Assembly (NCBI RefSeq): GCF_009811315.1
Contig: NZ_BLID01000001.1
Span: forward strand, 620,001-684,000
Direction: 5' to 3'
Source of the DNA: Vibrio atypicus
Lineage (GTDB): Bacteria > Pseudomonadota > Gammaproteobacteria > Enterobacterales > Vibrionaceae
Length of the DNA stretch: 64,000 nucleotides
In this document: positions 44,458-54,026 of the stretch, piece by piece
Layout of the letters: every line of letters begins with the position of its first letter
Numbering within the stretch: position 1 is the stretch's first letter
Program-made: the position numbers and the translations under genes
Notes under the pieces: model-generated
The model's input: only the letters and a program-made list of their open reading frames with translations
Told to the model about the DNA's origin: nothing
Database searches by the model: none

Positions 44458-45615
44458 TTAGTTTGGATTGTCTGATATACGCTGGATCGCAAATTTCTCA
44501 CATCCATTAAATTGGCTAAAAGCGTGTAATTCTTCTTCCAGAGCCGTTAAGAATGCACTTCGCTCTGTTAGTGAAGACTCTAAGCATAAGTGCAATACAT
44601 TGAGGATTGAGGCATTTTTATCGACTTTACAGTCTGCGCGAGCGACCAGTTTCCCACCCCAAATAATCGGCAAAGAGAAATAACCATACTGGCGTTTTGC
44701 TTCTGGTACATAGCACTCAATAAGATAATTAAACTTGAAGATGGCGTTGGTTCGCTTTCGTTGAATGAGTAGGTTATCGAAAGGAGAGAGGATTTTGACT
44801 TGCTTGCGGTTGAGGCGTTTTTCTAACTGTTGCAAAGCTTGGCAAGAGGCGATGTATTGTTCACCGCCAATCGTGACATTTTCAATCCTACCTATAGCGA
44901 GCAATTCAGCTATCGCTTGTTGAACATGGGCTTTGACATCTTTGAGTTGATATATGATCTCGCTGACGGTGCCAAAGCCGTGTGCTTTAAGGTAGTTCAT
45001 AACCAAAAACTGGCCCAGCTCTTGTTCACAAGGCATTGAGCGATCAACATCAGAGGGTAAGACGCGAGAAGTCAGGTCATAGACTTTATGAAAGCCCCGT
45101 CGCTCAGAGATCATCAAATCACCCTGCATGTAGAGGTTTTCAAGAGCGCGTTTGGTTGGTTTGCTGTGCCAGCCATCCGTTTTATGGTTGGCCGATTCAA
45201 AGTCTTTGGCCATTAGCGGCCCTTCATCATCAATTCGCTGTAAAACGCTGGCCATCAATGCTTTATCTTGGCAGTACCAATGGCGCTGTGTTCCCGATTT
45301 AATTGCTGCCTTTCTTGGCAAGCTAAAGCGGTAATTACTCATCGGTAAATAGGCAGCTGCGTGAGACCAGTATTCGAACACTTTTTTATCTGCAACCAAC
45401 TTATCTAATAGTTCCGGGCGATAACTTGGGTTGCGACTCCACAAGGTATGATGATGGGCCCGCTGCACCACAGATATCGTATCAATCTGGATATAACCCA
45501 ATTGCTCAAAGGTGGCTAGGGCTTTGTCGTAAGCAGTGCCTTTGGTGATTCCGCTAGGTAGAGCTTGTGAGAGTAGTGCCAGCTTTTGTGCTTGAGCTAA
45601 TGTCAGAGATTGCAT
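44458..45615 (-). CDS. ycaQ: YcaQ-type DNA glycosylase (winged-helix HTH_42)
   Basis: 385 residues from Met at 45615; the longer frame to 45699 lacks support. Three tandem winged helices typical of AlkZ/YcaQ. The catalytic segment QIDTISVVQRAHHHTLWSR (about 28-46) contains the QxD-type active site of the YcaQ branch. E. coli YcaQ unhooks interstrand crosslinks and other N7-alkylated guanines. Third DNA-alkylation-related gene of the window. Confidence 0.88.
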   Translation of the reverse strand: MQSLTLAQAQKLALLSQALPSGITKGTAYDKALATFEQLGYIQIDTISVVQRAHHHTLWSRNPSYRPELLDKLVADKKVFEYWSHAAAYLPMSNYRFSLPRKAAIKSGTQRHWYCQDKALMASVLQRIDDEGPLMAKDFESANHKTDGWHSKPTKRALENLYMQGDLMISERRGFHKVYDLTSRVLPSDVDRSMPCEQELGQFLVMNYLKAHGFGTVSEIIYQLKDVKAHVQQAIAELLAIGRIENVTIGGEQYIASCQALQQLEKRLNRKQVKILSPFDNLLIQRKRTNAIFKFNYLIECYVPEAKRQYGYFSLPIIWGGKLVARADCKVDKNASILNVLHLCLESSLTERSAFLTALEEELHAFSQFNGCEKFAIQRISDNPN

Positions 45616-45808
45616 GGTGCTCTTAACTTCCTTGTTAACGTTAATTTTTATCCTTACACGGCAATTGGTTAGGTTCAAGTGACAAACAAATATTCTCATT
45701 GGTGAAATTTTTATCGTTTTTTCTCTATCTCTATATTCACGATGTATGAAAGTGCGGCGAATTACACAAGCAGTGTATGGGGCTTTTTAGGGTGGTAAAG
45801 GACGATTT

Positions 45809-46411
45809 ATGATGGAACTAGCGGTGACAGTTGAAACTTGGTTGTTTCAAGGTGATGTCTCCATCGCAATGTTATTTATTGGCGTTATCCTGCTTTCTTA
45901 CTTGCTTGAAGATTTGGCTATTGTTACGGCGGCTACCTTGGCTGTCGAACAGGTTATGCCGACAAGCCTAGCTTTAATGGCGATTTTTATCGGTATTAGT
46001 AGTGGTGATTTTGGTTTGTATTTCCTTGGTAAAGCGGCGCAGCGATTTCGTTTTTTGCGTTATCGCTTGTTCCGCTATCAACGAGCAAGACAAATGAAAC
46101 GCCAACTGCACCGAAGAGCATTTGCCACTCTTTTTATCGTCCGCTTTATTCCGGGGCTCAGAACGGTGGGTTTTACGCTCAGCGGGTTTCTTGATGTCGC
46201 CAAAACTCAATTTTTTATTGCCGTATTGACCGCAACAGGCCTGTGGACTGCGTTGGTCTTTGGCTCATTTTTTCAAATTGGCAGTGCGCAGTGGCTTCAA
46301 CAAACCCAACACGGTTGGTTACTCATTCCGGTGGGTTTATGCCTGATGTGGTTGCTGAATAAATTCATTACAAAAACAGTGTTAAGGGGAGCGTATGACG
46401 CAGCTCGCTAA
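45809..46411 (+). CDS. DedA-family membrane protein
   Basis: 200 residues with four to five hydrophobic segments. The family segment RFIPGLRTVGFTLSGF (about 112-127) holds the conserved Arg and Gly residues, and ITIAIGD-like GISSGDFGLYFLGK is at about 63-76. DedA proteins act in lipid carrier recycling and proton-dependent homeostasis. It overlaps the ATP-grasp gene by 17 bp. Confidence 0.9.
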   Translation: MMELAVTVETWLFQGDVSIAMLFIGVILLSYLLEDLAIVTAATLAVEQVMPTSLALMAIFIGISSGDFGLYFLGKAAQRFRFLRYRLFRYQRARQMKRQLHRRAFATLFIVRFIPGLRTVGFTLSGFLDVAKTQFFIAVLTATGLWTALVFGSFFQIGSAQWLQQTQHGWLLIPVGLCLMWLLNKFITKTVLRGAYDAAR

Positions 46412-47525
46412 CGTTGAGATGATCCCACAAGGAAAAGTGAATGCTGGAATGCCAGTGCTTCGTGAACCTAAACGAGTTATCTCGCCGTTTGAATTTTTAC
46501 CTGCTTGGTTTTTTTATACGCCAGTCGTTGTTCAAAGCGCAGCATTGAGTCTGTTTCATCGGGATTGGGCATTGCCTTTGATCGCCAATCCAGCCATTAA
46601 ACTGAGTGGCATGGTGGGTGAATCTAAGCATGATATTTTCACCTCTGCTGGTCCGCATACTAATGGTTGGATCTTACCCTTCATCACGCTCACTAAGCCC
46701 AGCGATGGGACAGAAATGAGCTTTGAGTCGGTGAAAGTGCGTTTGCAAGATGCTGGTCTTGGCTATCCGCTGGTGGCGAAACCTGATTTAGGTTGTCGTG
46801 GCGTCGGGGTGAAATTAATTCAATCGGAGCTGCAATTGCACGACTACATTGAAACGTTTCCATCATCGGGCCGTTTTTTGCTGCAAGAAAAGTCGCCGTA
46901 TAGCGCAGAAGCTGGTGTGTTTTATGTCAGGCAACCGGGTGAGGCGCGCGGAAAAATCATCTCCATCACATTGAAATACTCGCCTCGTGTTATTGGCGAT
47001 GGCAAGTCGACGTTACGACAGTTAATAGAAAACTGCCCTCGCGCAGGCAAATTGCAGCATTTGTACCTTCCTCGTCATATCGATCAGCTAGATGCGGTGA
47101 TCCCAGCTCAGGATGAGTTCCAATTGGCGTTTGCGGGGAGTCATTCCCGTGGCGCGATTTTCCGTGATGGTAACCAATTTATCACTCAGCAGCTTGAGCA
47201 AAAGTTAGATGAAGTACTGGGTGAGTTTTCAGGCTTTCACTATGGTCGCTTAGATATCAAGTTTCGCGATATTCAATCTCTGATGACAGGGGAGCATTTC
47301 GATATTTTGGAGATTAATGGTGCCAGCAGTGAAGCCGCCCATATCTGGGATAGTGATACTCCGTTAAGCCATATCTTTTCTACGCTGCTTAAGCAATATC
47401 GTTTGCTGTACCAAATTGGAGCCAAGCATAAAAAGCAAGGTCATAACTCGCCAACCTTAGGCTCACTGCTAAGTGCATGGCGAGAAGAAAAATTACTGAC
47501 ACAGCAATATCCGATGACCGATTAA
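46395..47525 (+). CDS. ATP-grasp ligase (carboxylate-amine ligase fold)
   Basis: 376 residues. ATP-binding Lys in LVAKPDLGCRGVGV (about 124-137), RFLLQEKSPYSAEAGVFYV and, near the C-terminus, HYGRLDIKFRD and FDILEINGASSEA, which supply Mg ligands. Similar to D-Ala-D-Ala-ligase-like proteins found beside DedA in vibrios. The product is unknown; amide or ester ligation of a carboxylate is the general chemistry. GGGGAG precedes ATG. Confidence 0.83.
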   Translation: MTQLANVEMIPQGKVNAGMPVLREPKRVISPFEFLPAWFFYTPVVVQSAALSLFHRDWALPLIANPAIKLSGMVGESKHDIFTSAGPHTNGWILPFITLTKPSDGTEMSFESVKVRLQDAGLGYPLVAKPDLGCRGVGVKLIQSELQLHDYIETFPSSGRFLLQEKSPYSAEAGVFYVRQPGEARGKIISITLKYSPRVIGDGKSTLRQLIENCPRAGKLQHLYLPRHIDQLDAVIPAQDEFQLAFAGSHSRGAIFRDGNQFITQQLEQKLDEVLGEFSGFHYGRLDIKFRDIQSLMTGEHFDILEINGASSEAAHIWDSDTPLSHIFSTLLKQYRLLYQIGAKHKKQGHNSPTLGSLLSAWREEKLLTQQYPMTD

Positions 47526-47549
47526 TGCGCTAATTAGGAAGACGTTAAA

Positions 47550-48098
47550 ATGACAAAAACTCTTACTCGTGTTGTACCCACAGCGCAAACTCAAACTTCA
47601 CAAGCGGTGGTTGGTTGTATTGAAACCTTAAACCAAGGTTATGAATTTTTAGATAATTTACAGCCAGAGGATTACGTCTATATTGCTCAACCACATGTCA
47701 GTAGCTCGATTGGTGAGCACTTTCGCCATTGGCTTGATCTGTTTCATGCCATTCGACTCGATCCAAGCCGAATTGACTACAACGTTCGTCGTCGCGGCCA
47801 TCAGGTCGAGCGCAGCTTAGAAGTGGCAAAGCAAGAAATTACCGAGCTGATTGAATGGTTGTTTGAACTGCCCAACAGTGAACTTCACCAAGTGGTGGCG
47901 GTGGAAACGGAAGTGATGCTTTCACAAACTCATGTTGAAGAGGTTTCATCGACATTTGTACGAGAGCTGACTTTTGCTGCACTACACGCGACGCACCACT
48001 TTGCGATGGCGAAAGTGGTGGCATCAATTCGAGGCGTGGAATCGGACAGTCGTTTTGGCGTTGCACCTACGACCGCGACTTATCAAAGGGCTCAGTAG
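47550..48098 (+). CDS. DinB-like helical-bundle protein
   Basis: 182 residues, four-helix bundle of the DinB/YfiT superfamily with candidate metal His residues in GEHFRHW (about 54-60) and ALHATHHFAM (about 143-152). These enzymes often transfer bacillithiol or glutathione-like thiols or act as hydrolases; here unknown. Three bp before the NRDE gene. Confidence 0.8.
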   Translation: MTKTLTRVVPTAQTQTSQAVVGCIETLNQGYEFLDNLQPEDYVYIAQPHVSSSIGEHFRHWLDLFHAIRLDPSRIDYNVRRRGHQVERSLEVAKQEITELIEWLFELPNSELHQVVAVETEVMLSQTHVEEVSSTFVRELTFAALHATHHFAMAKVVASIRGVESDSRFGVAPTTATYQRAQ

Positions 48099-48101
48099 CG
48101 T

Positions 48102-48848
48102 ATGTGTACATTATCTTGGGTTTATCACGGCAATAGTCACTATGAAGTCTATTTCAACCGTGATGAGCAGCGCTCGCGTTTACCTGCGATTGAGCCGCAA
48201 AGCTTACTGATTGATGAAGTGCATTGTGTCATGCCCATCGACCCTGTGGGTGGTGGCAGTTGGTTGGTAACCAATGAGTTTGGCGTGACCGTCTGCTTGC
48301 TGAACTTCTATCAAGGAAAGGTGCCAAGTGGGGATTTGGTTAGCCGAGGCCAAATCATCAAGCGCCTAGCGAGCAGCCGTTCTAGTCAGGCTGTTGATAG
48401 TCGATTGTTAGCCATGGATCTAAGTGTCTTCGCGCCGTTTACTGTGGTGTCGTTTGATACCCGACGCTCTGCCAATGAGACGGTGCTATGGACTTGGGAT
48501 GGCAACCAGCTCAATCGCTCTCATGCCAGTGCACCTTTGGTTTCTGCGGCGCTTCATTTTGAGCAAGCTCGTCAATATCGATTGGGTCTGTTCAATCAGC
48601 TGGTGACAAGCATACCGAACCACGAGATTGGCCATCGATTCCATCAAAGCTTCGACGAAGCGCACCCTAATCTTTCGCCTTTAATGGTGAGAAATGACGC
48701 GCGAACGGTAAGTTTTACCTCAGTCATCGTGTCTCCTACTAAACAAGAGATGAATTACAAGTCTATCGATGACCAACGTAACGTTGATTTTCAAACCACG
48801 GTGAGCTGCATGAGAACAGATGTCGTGGAACAAGGAGTTTTTAAATGA
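48102..48848 (+). CDS. NRDE (TANGO2-like) protein
   Basis: 248 residues beginning MCTLSW, with the family's Asn-Arg-Asp-Glu at 19-22 (YFNRDEQ). Cys2 would be N-terminal after Met removal, as in N-terminal nucleophile hydrolases. TANGO2 homologues are linked to heme or lipid handling, but the reaction is unsettled. ATGA overlap with the next gene. Confidence 0.87.
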   Translation: MCTLSWVYHGNSHYEVYFNRDEQRSRLPAIEPQSLLIDEVHCVMPIDPVGGGSWLVTNEFGVTVCLLNFYQGKVPSGDLVSRGQIIKRLASSRSSQAVDSRLLAMDLSVFAPFTVVSFDTRRSANETVLWTWDGNQLNRSHASAPLVSAALHFEQARQYRLGLFNQLVTSIPNHEIGHRFHQSFDEAHPNLSPLMVRNDARTVSFTSVIVSPTKQEMNYKSIDDQRNVDFQTTVSCMRTDVVEQGVFK

Positions 48849-49285
48849 AAAAGTTATTTGCCCTATTTATTACCTTGCTAATGAGCTTGCCCGTTTTTGC
48901 TGAAGATGAAATCTATACCGGCTTTTTCAGCAACAAGGCTTTGGATGGCTACGATACGGTTGCCTACTTTACACAAGGAAAGCCAGTTGAAGGCGATAGC
49001 CAGTGGCAGGTGAAATACAAAGGCGCGGATTGGTATTTCTCGTCGCAAGAAAACCTAGATAAGTTTAATGCCGATCCTAACCGTTACGCTCCGCAATATG
49101 GCGGCTACTGCGCTTGGGCAATCTCAGAGAAGAATGACTTTGCTTCTGCAGATCCAAAACAGTGGGCAATCGTCGATGGCAAGCTCTACCTCAACTACAA
49201 CGCTGAGGTGAAAGAGTGGTGGGATCAAGACCGCACAGGGCATATTTCTGCTGCGGATAAAAACTGGCCAAATCTGATCAAATAA
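48845..49285 (+). CDS. Secreted YHS-domain protein
   Basis: 146 residues with a clear signal peptide (KKLFALFITLLMSLPVFA, cleaved after Ala 19), then a YHS domain (GYDTVAYF at about 37-44, SQENLDKFNADPNRYAPQYGGYC at about 75-97 seen in parts). YHS domains are thought to bind metals; in this periplasmic form function is unknown. Confidence 0.87.
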   Translation: MKKLFALFITLLMSLPVFAEDEIYTGFFSNKALDGYDTVAYFTQGKPVEGDSQWQVKYKGADWYFSSQENLDKFNADPNRYAPQYGGYCAWAISEKNDFASADPKQWAIVDGKLYLNYNAEVKEWWDQDRTGHISAADKNWPNLIK

Positions 49286-49298
49286 CAAGGAATCACTG

Positions 49299-49382
49299 AT
49301 GAAGTGTCGCCTTTCAAACTTGATACAGGGGGGTAATAACCTGCTCTTCTGCGCATTTATCAAAGGAGTTCAGTATGATTGA
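49299..49382 (+). CDS. Candidate 27-residue upstream frame
   Basis: ATG at 49299 with AAGGAAT 7 bases upstream; ends TGA at 49382, overlapping the ATG of the acyltransferase gene (49375) by 8 bp. The overlap would let translation couple into the next gene. No family recognised; could be chance. Confidence 0.35.
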   Translation: MKCRLSNLIQGGNNLLFCAFIKGVQYD

Positions 49383-51120
49383 TAGCCCTTTTCGTTTACC
49401 TCGTAAAACCCCGTTTGGTATTGGTGAGTCGATTGTTGAATGGGCGACAGGCCTATCCACTCTTGATAGCCTTTATCGACAAGATGCGCTTCCCGAAGAT
49501 AGTTTCGAATTCATGCAGGAGACGCTCGCTCGCATTGGTACTCAGTATCAAGTGGATCATGGTTCGATTGATAATGTACCGAGCGAAGGCTCGACGTTAA
49601 TTGTGGCTAACCATCCATTTGGCGGTATTGAAGGGATTATTCTCGCCTCATTGGTTTCTAAAGTGCGCAAAGATGTCAAAGTGCTGGCAAATGAACTACT
49701 TAAGCGTATTCCAGAGCTCGATGAGCTGTTTATAGGTGTGAATGTGTTTGGTGGAGAGCAAGCTAGGCGCACCAATCGCCGCGCCATCAAACAGGCCAAT
49801 CAGCATCTTAAAGAAGGCGGCGTGTTGATCATCTTCCCGGCTGGTGAAGTATCTACCTGGCAAGCTCACGAGAATAAGATCACTGATAATGTCTGGAGTC
49901 AGTCGGTGGCGAAGTTTGTTAAACAGGCAGAAGCCACCACAGTACCGATTTTCATTAACGGTATGAACAGCAAATTGTTCTATCAGGCAGGTCGTATTCA
50001 TCCACTGCTTAGAACGGCGTTATTGGGTAGAGAGCTACTGAATAAATCGGGTGAGACTATTTCTGTTTCCGTTGGTAATCCGATTCCTTATAACGAGATA
50101 AAAGACTTCAGTAGCGAGCAAGAGATCACCCAATATTTCCGCCTCAATACCTACTTAATGGGCAGTGTGGCAAGTGAGCAAGCCGTGATCGAACAGAGCG
50201 ATACACTCGCACCGATCATTGATCCTGTTGCGGTTGATGTTTTGGAACGTGAGTTGGCTGGCTTGGGTGAGTACCAGTTATTGCAACAAGGTGATTTTGA
50301 GGTTTACTGCGTACCAACGCCAGCAATGCCGAACATGATGCGAGAAATTGGCCGCGTTCGTGAAGTTAGTTTTCGAGAAGTGGGTGAGGGCAGCGGTCTA
50401 AGTTGCGATCTTGATAAGTTCGATCCTCATTATCATCAGCTGTTTGTTTGGAATCGAACTAACCGTGACTTAGTCGGCGCTTATAGGCTTGGGCTTGTCG
50501 ATGAGTTGATAGCAAAAGGCGGATTGGATGCGCTCTATTCCACGAGCTTATTCAATTATGATGAAGCGTTTATCGGCACCTTAGGCCAGTCTATAGAACT
50601 AGGACGCTCGGTGGTCGCGCCTGCATATCAACGTAACATGCATTCTCTATTGTTATTGTGGAAAGGGATTGCTCGCTTTGTTGAAAGTAACCCTAAATAT
50701 ACTCATTTGTTTGGCCCCGTTAGCATCAGCAATGACTACAGCCCAGTAGCTCGGCAGCTGATTGCGTCAGTGATGTCTGTTCATTACTACGATGATGAGA
50801 AAGCCAAGCTGGTCACACCCACTACGCCGTTAGAGAAAAGCGGCCAAGAATTTTGGCGACCGGATATGCTTAGCTCATTATCAAAACTCCCTTTGCTGTC
50901 CAAAGTGCTTAGTCGCTTAGAGCAAGGTATGGGGCTCCCCGTGTTGCTAAGACAATACCTAGGCATGAACGGTAAACTGGTCTGTTTTAACGTTGATCCT
51001 GCATTTAACTTCGCGCTAGATGGGTTGATTGTGGTTGATCTCACCTCTGTGCCTGCGCGAACTTTGGGTAAATACATGGGGCGTGAAGAAGCGCAGCGCT
51101 ATCTAGATTCTCACCTCTGA
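49375..51120 (+). CDS. Two-domain acyltransferase, OlsF-like (ornithine lipid synthase type)
   Basis: 581 residues. The N-terminal half is a PlsC-type lysophospholipid acyltransferase (NHPFGGIEG at about 78-86 in place of NHxxxxD, FPAGEVS at about 157-163). The C-terminal half (about 295-500) is an OlsB-like N-acyltransferase of the GNAT/hemolysin group (VREVSFREVGEGSG, ELGRSVVAPAYQRN). This order is that of OlsF, which makes ornithine lipid with one protein and is known from Serratia and Vibrio. The true acyl acceptor is not proven here; the neighbours do not settle it. AAAGGAG site before ATG. Confidence 0.82.
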   Translation: MIDSPFRLPRKTPFGIGESIVEWATGLSTLDSLYRQDALPEDSFEFMQETLARIGTQYQVDHGSIDNVPSEGSTLIVANHPFGGIEGIILASLVSKVRKDVKVLANELLKRIPELDELFIGVNVFGGEQARRTNRRAIKQANQHLKEGGVLIIFPAGEVSTWQAHENKITDNVWSQSVAKFVKQAEATTVPIFINGMNSKLFYQAGRIHPLLRTALLGRELLNKSGETISVSVGNPIPYNEIKDFSSEQEITQYFRLNTYLMGSVASEQAVIEQSDTLAPIIDPVAVDVLERELAGLGEYQLLQQGDFEVYCVPTPAMPNMMREIGRVREVSFREVGEGSGLSCDLDKFDPHYHQLFVWNRTNRDLVGAYRLGLVDELIAKGGLDALYSTSLFNYDEAFIGTLGQSIELGRSVVAPAYQRNMHSLLLLWKGIARFVESNPKYTHLFGPVSISNDYSPVARQLIASVMSVHYYDDEKAKLVTPTTPLEKSGQEFWRPDMLSSLSKLPLLSKVLSRLEQGMGLPVLLRQYLGMNGKLVCFNVDPAFNFALDGLIVVDLTSVPARTLGKYMGREEAQRYLDSHL

Positions 51121-51140
51121 CAACGTGACTTAACGCTAAT

Positions 51141-51174
51141 CAAAGCCGCTGATTTAGGCGGCTTTGAGTTTTTT
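51141..51174 (+). terminator. Terminator after OlsF-like gene
   Basis: CAAAGCCGC and GCGGCTTTG with an 8-base loop, then TTTTTT after a 3-base gap, 20 bp after the stop. It ends the run of genes from dedA onward. Confidence 0.85.
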
Positions 51175-51281
51175 AATCCAACGTTATCTTTCATAGATTT
51201 ATTTCGAATCAATCAGAAGCATTCGAGCTATCCGAATGGTATGGCTTAGCTATACTCATCGCCTAGACTACAAGGATTTTT

Positions 51282-52121
51282 ATGCCGACTTCACTTACTC
51301 TGCCTATCGCGTTGATAGCGTTTGCTGCCAATTCTTTTTTTTGCCGTTTTGCCTTAGCGGAAGGCTCGATTGATCCTGGCTCGTTTACATTGATTAGACT
51401 CGTGTCAGGGGCGATAACTCTGTCGATTATTTTACTGTTTCGACGTCAGCTGGAATCCTCTTTTTTCAAAAGCAGATTGAGCTGGTGGTCGGGAATAGCC
51501 TTATTTGGTTACGCAGTGAGCTTTTCTTTCGCTTATACCCAACTCAGCACCGGGACAGGGGCGCTGATATTGTTTGGTATGGTTCAGCTCACTCTCGTCG
51601 CATTCCATGTTTGGTCAGGTAACCGTCTCAAATCAGCGGAGTGGTTTGGTATTGCGATTGCGATATCAGGCTTTGTGATTTTGATGCTGCCATCAGCGCA
51701 AGCGCCAAGTCTAAGCTCTGCAGCATTGATGATTATTTCTGGTGTATTTTGGGCGGTATTTACCTTACTCGGCAGAAAAAGTGGTGTGGCTTCTGTCGCG
51801 ATTACCCACGGTTTTGTCCTTGCGAGTGTATTGGCTTTGGCGGTAAGCCCATGGTTGATGAGTATCGATAGTATTACGCTTAAAGGAACAATATGGGCGC
51901 TGTTATCCGGTATTTTTGCTTCGGGGTTCGGTTATGTTCTTTGGTATCAGGTGATGAAGCACATTTCCGTCCTGCAGGCCTCTGTGGCTCAACTAGCGGT
52001 GCCTGTGATTGCGTTTGCCGCAGGCAGTATTGGACTAGGCGAGCCAATCACCCTCACTGCTGTGGTTTCATCTCTTCTAGTATTGGGGGGGATTGGGGTG
52101 ATTTTTGTGGCGAAATCATAG
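51282..52121 (+). CDS. EamA-family (DMT) transporter
   Basis: 279 residues, ten hydrophobic segments in two repeats (first helix LTLPIALIAFAANSFFCRFA; second-half motif GFGYVLWYQVMKHISVLQAS, about 207-226). AAGGA precedes ATG. Substrate unknown; a second EamA carrier in the window, not closely similar to the one at 2101. Confidence 0.88.
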   Translation: MPTSLTLPIALIAFAANSFFCRFALAEGSIDPGSFTLIRLVSGAITLSIILLFRRQLESSFFKSRLSWWSGIALFGYAVSFSFAYTQLSTGTGALILFGMVQLTLVAFHVWSGNRLKSAEWFGIAIAISGFVILMLPSAQAPSLSSAALMIISGVFWAVFTLLGRKSGVASVAITHGFVLASVLALAVSPWLMSIDSITLKGTIWALLSGIFASGFGYVLWYQVMKHISVLQASVAQLAVPVIAFAAGSIGLGEPITLTAVVSSLLVLGGIGVIFVAKS

Positions 52122-52484
52122 GATAGTCTCTTTTTAATGCGCTTGTGTATTGTTACTAGAACAGCCGTTCGTGATTGTTCCAGTGATTTAATCTTGGTTC
52201 TTTGACCTTTGTAATTGGTGGGGATGCAATATCAAGCCCGTTTGTACTAACAAAGTACGTAAACTAGGTCTTAAAGTTTCTTCTTAAGGAAGCGTCGATC
52301 GAGCAGCATTGACTCGTATTGGAAACTCTTTTTTCTATTGAACAATTAAGTCAATGAAGGTTTCTCATTATTGAATGGTATAATTTATCAGCAATTATTA
52401 AGTTGCTTATTGAGTAAAAAGTGGCTTCCAAAAGAGGGAGCCACTATCTATTATTGGCAATTAATATATATAGTAGTCAACGAG
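52122..52484. other. Intergenic region between EamA gene and phosphoesterase
   Basis: 363 bp, AT-rich, between convergent genes. Apart from a minus-strand terminator at 52416-52444 I see no gene, repeat or RNA. Confidence 0.5.
52416..52444 (-). terminator. Terminator of the metallophosphoesterase gene
   Basis: GTGGCTTCC and GGGAGCCAC pair (one G-T) with a 6-base loop; on the minus strand a TTTTTACTC tail follows. Confidence 0.82.
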
Positions 52485-54026
52485 TTATCTTTTCAGTTTT
52501 ACAACGTCATCGTAGACTCGTCTCTCCCAACCAGTTATGTTGCCTGACTTGTCCATCAGTGGGAAGACATAAACTGGCGAGATCTCTGCGGTCCAATCAC
52601 CAGCGGAATTTTTAGTGACATTGACTTCAAGGTGACCATAGTGTTTACCACCACTAACTAATTGTTTTCCTTTCCAAACTTCAGGTGAATCTAAATGAGC
52701 AAGAAAGACTTGATGAGGGTTGTCTAGCTTGACATCATACTTGCCGTCTTTACCAAAGTAAGGCCCGCGTAATCCATCACCACCAATGCCGATATCGTAA
52801 AAGTTGATGCCGTCGACCACAGAGTGCTCGTACATTTCATCATGTCCGGCAAAGACAGCTTTCACGTCATATTTCTTGAACAAAGGAGTTAGGATACGAA
52901 CAGGTACACCAGATTGATTATCTTGACCATTTTCAAAACCACCGCTACCAGTTGGGAAGCCATGAGGGCCAACTGAGTATGGAATATGGTGAAATTGAAC
53001 AAAGGTAAATTGACTTTGTTTCTGAGCATCAGCTAGTTGCTTTTCTAACCATTGATATTGCTCGGAGCCTGGATTGAAATCAGGTGCGTTAATACCAGTT
53101 AGACGCCAGTTTGTATCTTGAGCTGATTTATCTTTCTTACCATCTGAAGTATCAATAGAAATGTAAGTGATTGGTCCGTAATCAACACGATAGTAACGAT
53201 CTTTAAATACGGCTCGCTTGCTGCCGTTATCAGGTACGTCAAAATAGGCTTGGTAACGAGCAATGGCTTGAGCAGAAAACTCTTCAACATATTCTTTTTT
53301 ACCGCCGTCAGGGCCCGGATAATTTTCATGGTTACCTAGGGCTGGTAACAGTGGTGCTTGAGAGGCAACATTGCCCAGCTCTCCAGCGTTATGTCGCCAG
53401 AACTCGTCCCAGTCTCGCTGCTCGTTTCCTGACTCAACTAAGTCACCGGCAATGGCAATAAAATTGGGATTTCGCTCTGCAATGACTTTAAGGTTTTGCT
53501 GGTATCCAACTGTTTGATCGACGATATATTGCCTATTGAAATCACCAAACGGTTCTGACCAACGACGTGTTTTACCCGTTGATTCAGGTTCTGTCTCTGA
53601 ATCTGAGTAGACAATAAATCGTACGTTATCCTCTTTACTCGGTGTGGTAAAAGTTGAGGTAAAAACGGTACCATTTTGAGTGACTGAGTATTGGTATTTT
53701 GTTCCTGAATCTAAGTTCAGTAGTCGAACATTGTGAATATACGGCGCGTTGATATTTGGCAGTTGATCGCGATACTTTTCAATTTCTGTTGGAAAGTAAC
53801 TGAGTTCTTTAACTTCCGTAGGTGCTGAAATATATTCTTTGGTGGTGTTGTTTTTCCATACTGTCAGTTCACCAGGCTCATTGTCGTTTGATAACCACAT
53901 TATGGTCATAGCGTCATTGGCCGGATTTTGCAAATAAGGTTGAACTCTAAATGCTTGACTATTGTCAACAGTTGCACTTGCGGCAAAGCTACTGAGTAGG
54001 CCGCACAATATCCATTTTTTTTTCAT
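52485..54026 (-). CDS. Secreted metallophosphoesterase (purple acid phosphatase-like)
   Basis: 513 residues with a signal peptide (KKKWILCGLLSSFAASA). An N-terminal fibronectin-like domain (about 25-130) precedes a calcineurin-type core: GDLVESGN (about 204-211), LGNHENYPG (about 237-245), QFHHIPYS (about 326-333) and FAGHDEMYEH (about 373-382) provide the metal ligands. Likely hydrolyses phosphate esters in the periplasm or outside the cell. GGGGAAAATT site before ATG. It stands alone between terminators. Confidence 0.88.
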   Translation of the reverse strand: MKKKWILCGLLSSFAASATVDNSQAFRVQPYLQNPANDAMTIMWLSNDNEPGELTVWKNNTTKEYISAPTEVKELSYFPTEIEKYRDQLPNINAPYIHNVRLLNLDSGTKYQYSVTQNGTVFTSTFTTPSKEDNVRFIVYSDSETEPESTGKTRRWSEPFGDFNRQYIVDQTVGYQQNLKVIAERNPNFIAIAGDLVESGNEQRDWDEFWRHNAGELGNVASQAPLLPALGNHENYPGPDGGKKEYVEEFSAQAIARYQAYFDVPDNGSKRAVFKDRYYRVDYGPITYISIDTSDGKKDKSAQDTNWRLTGINAPDFNPGSEQYQWLEKQLADAQKQSQFTFVQFHHIPYSVGPHGFPTGSGGFENGQDNQSGVPVRILTPLFKKYDVKAVFAGHDEMYEHSVVDGINFYDIGIGGDGLRGPYFGKDGKYDVKLDNPHQVFLAHLDSPEVWKGKQLVSGGKHYGHLEVNVTKNSAGDWTAEISPVYVFPLMDKSGNITGWERRVYDDVVKLKR

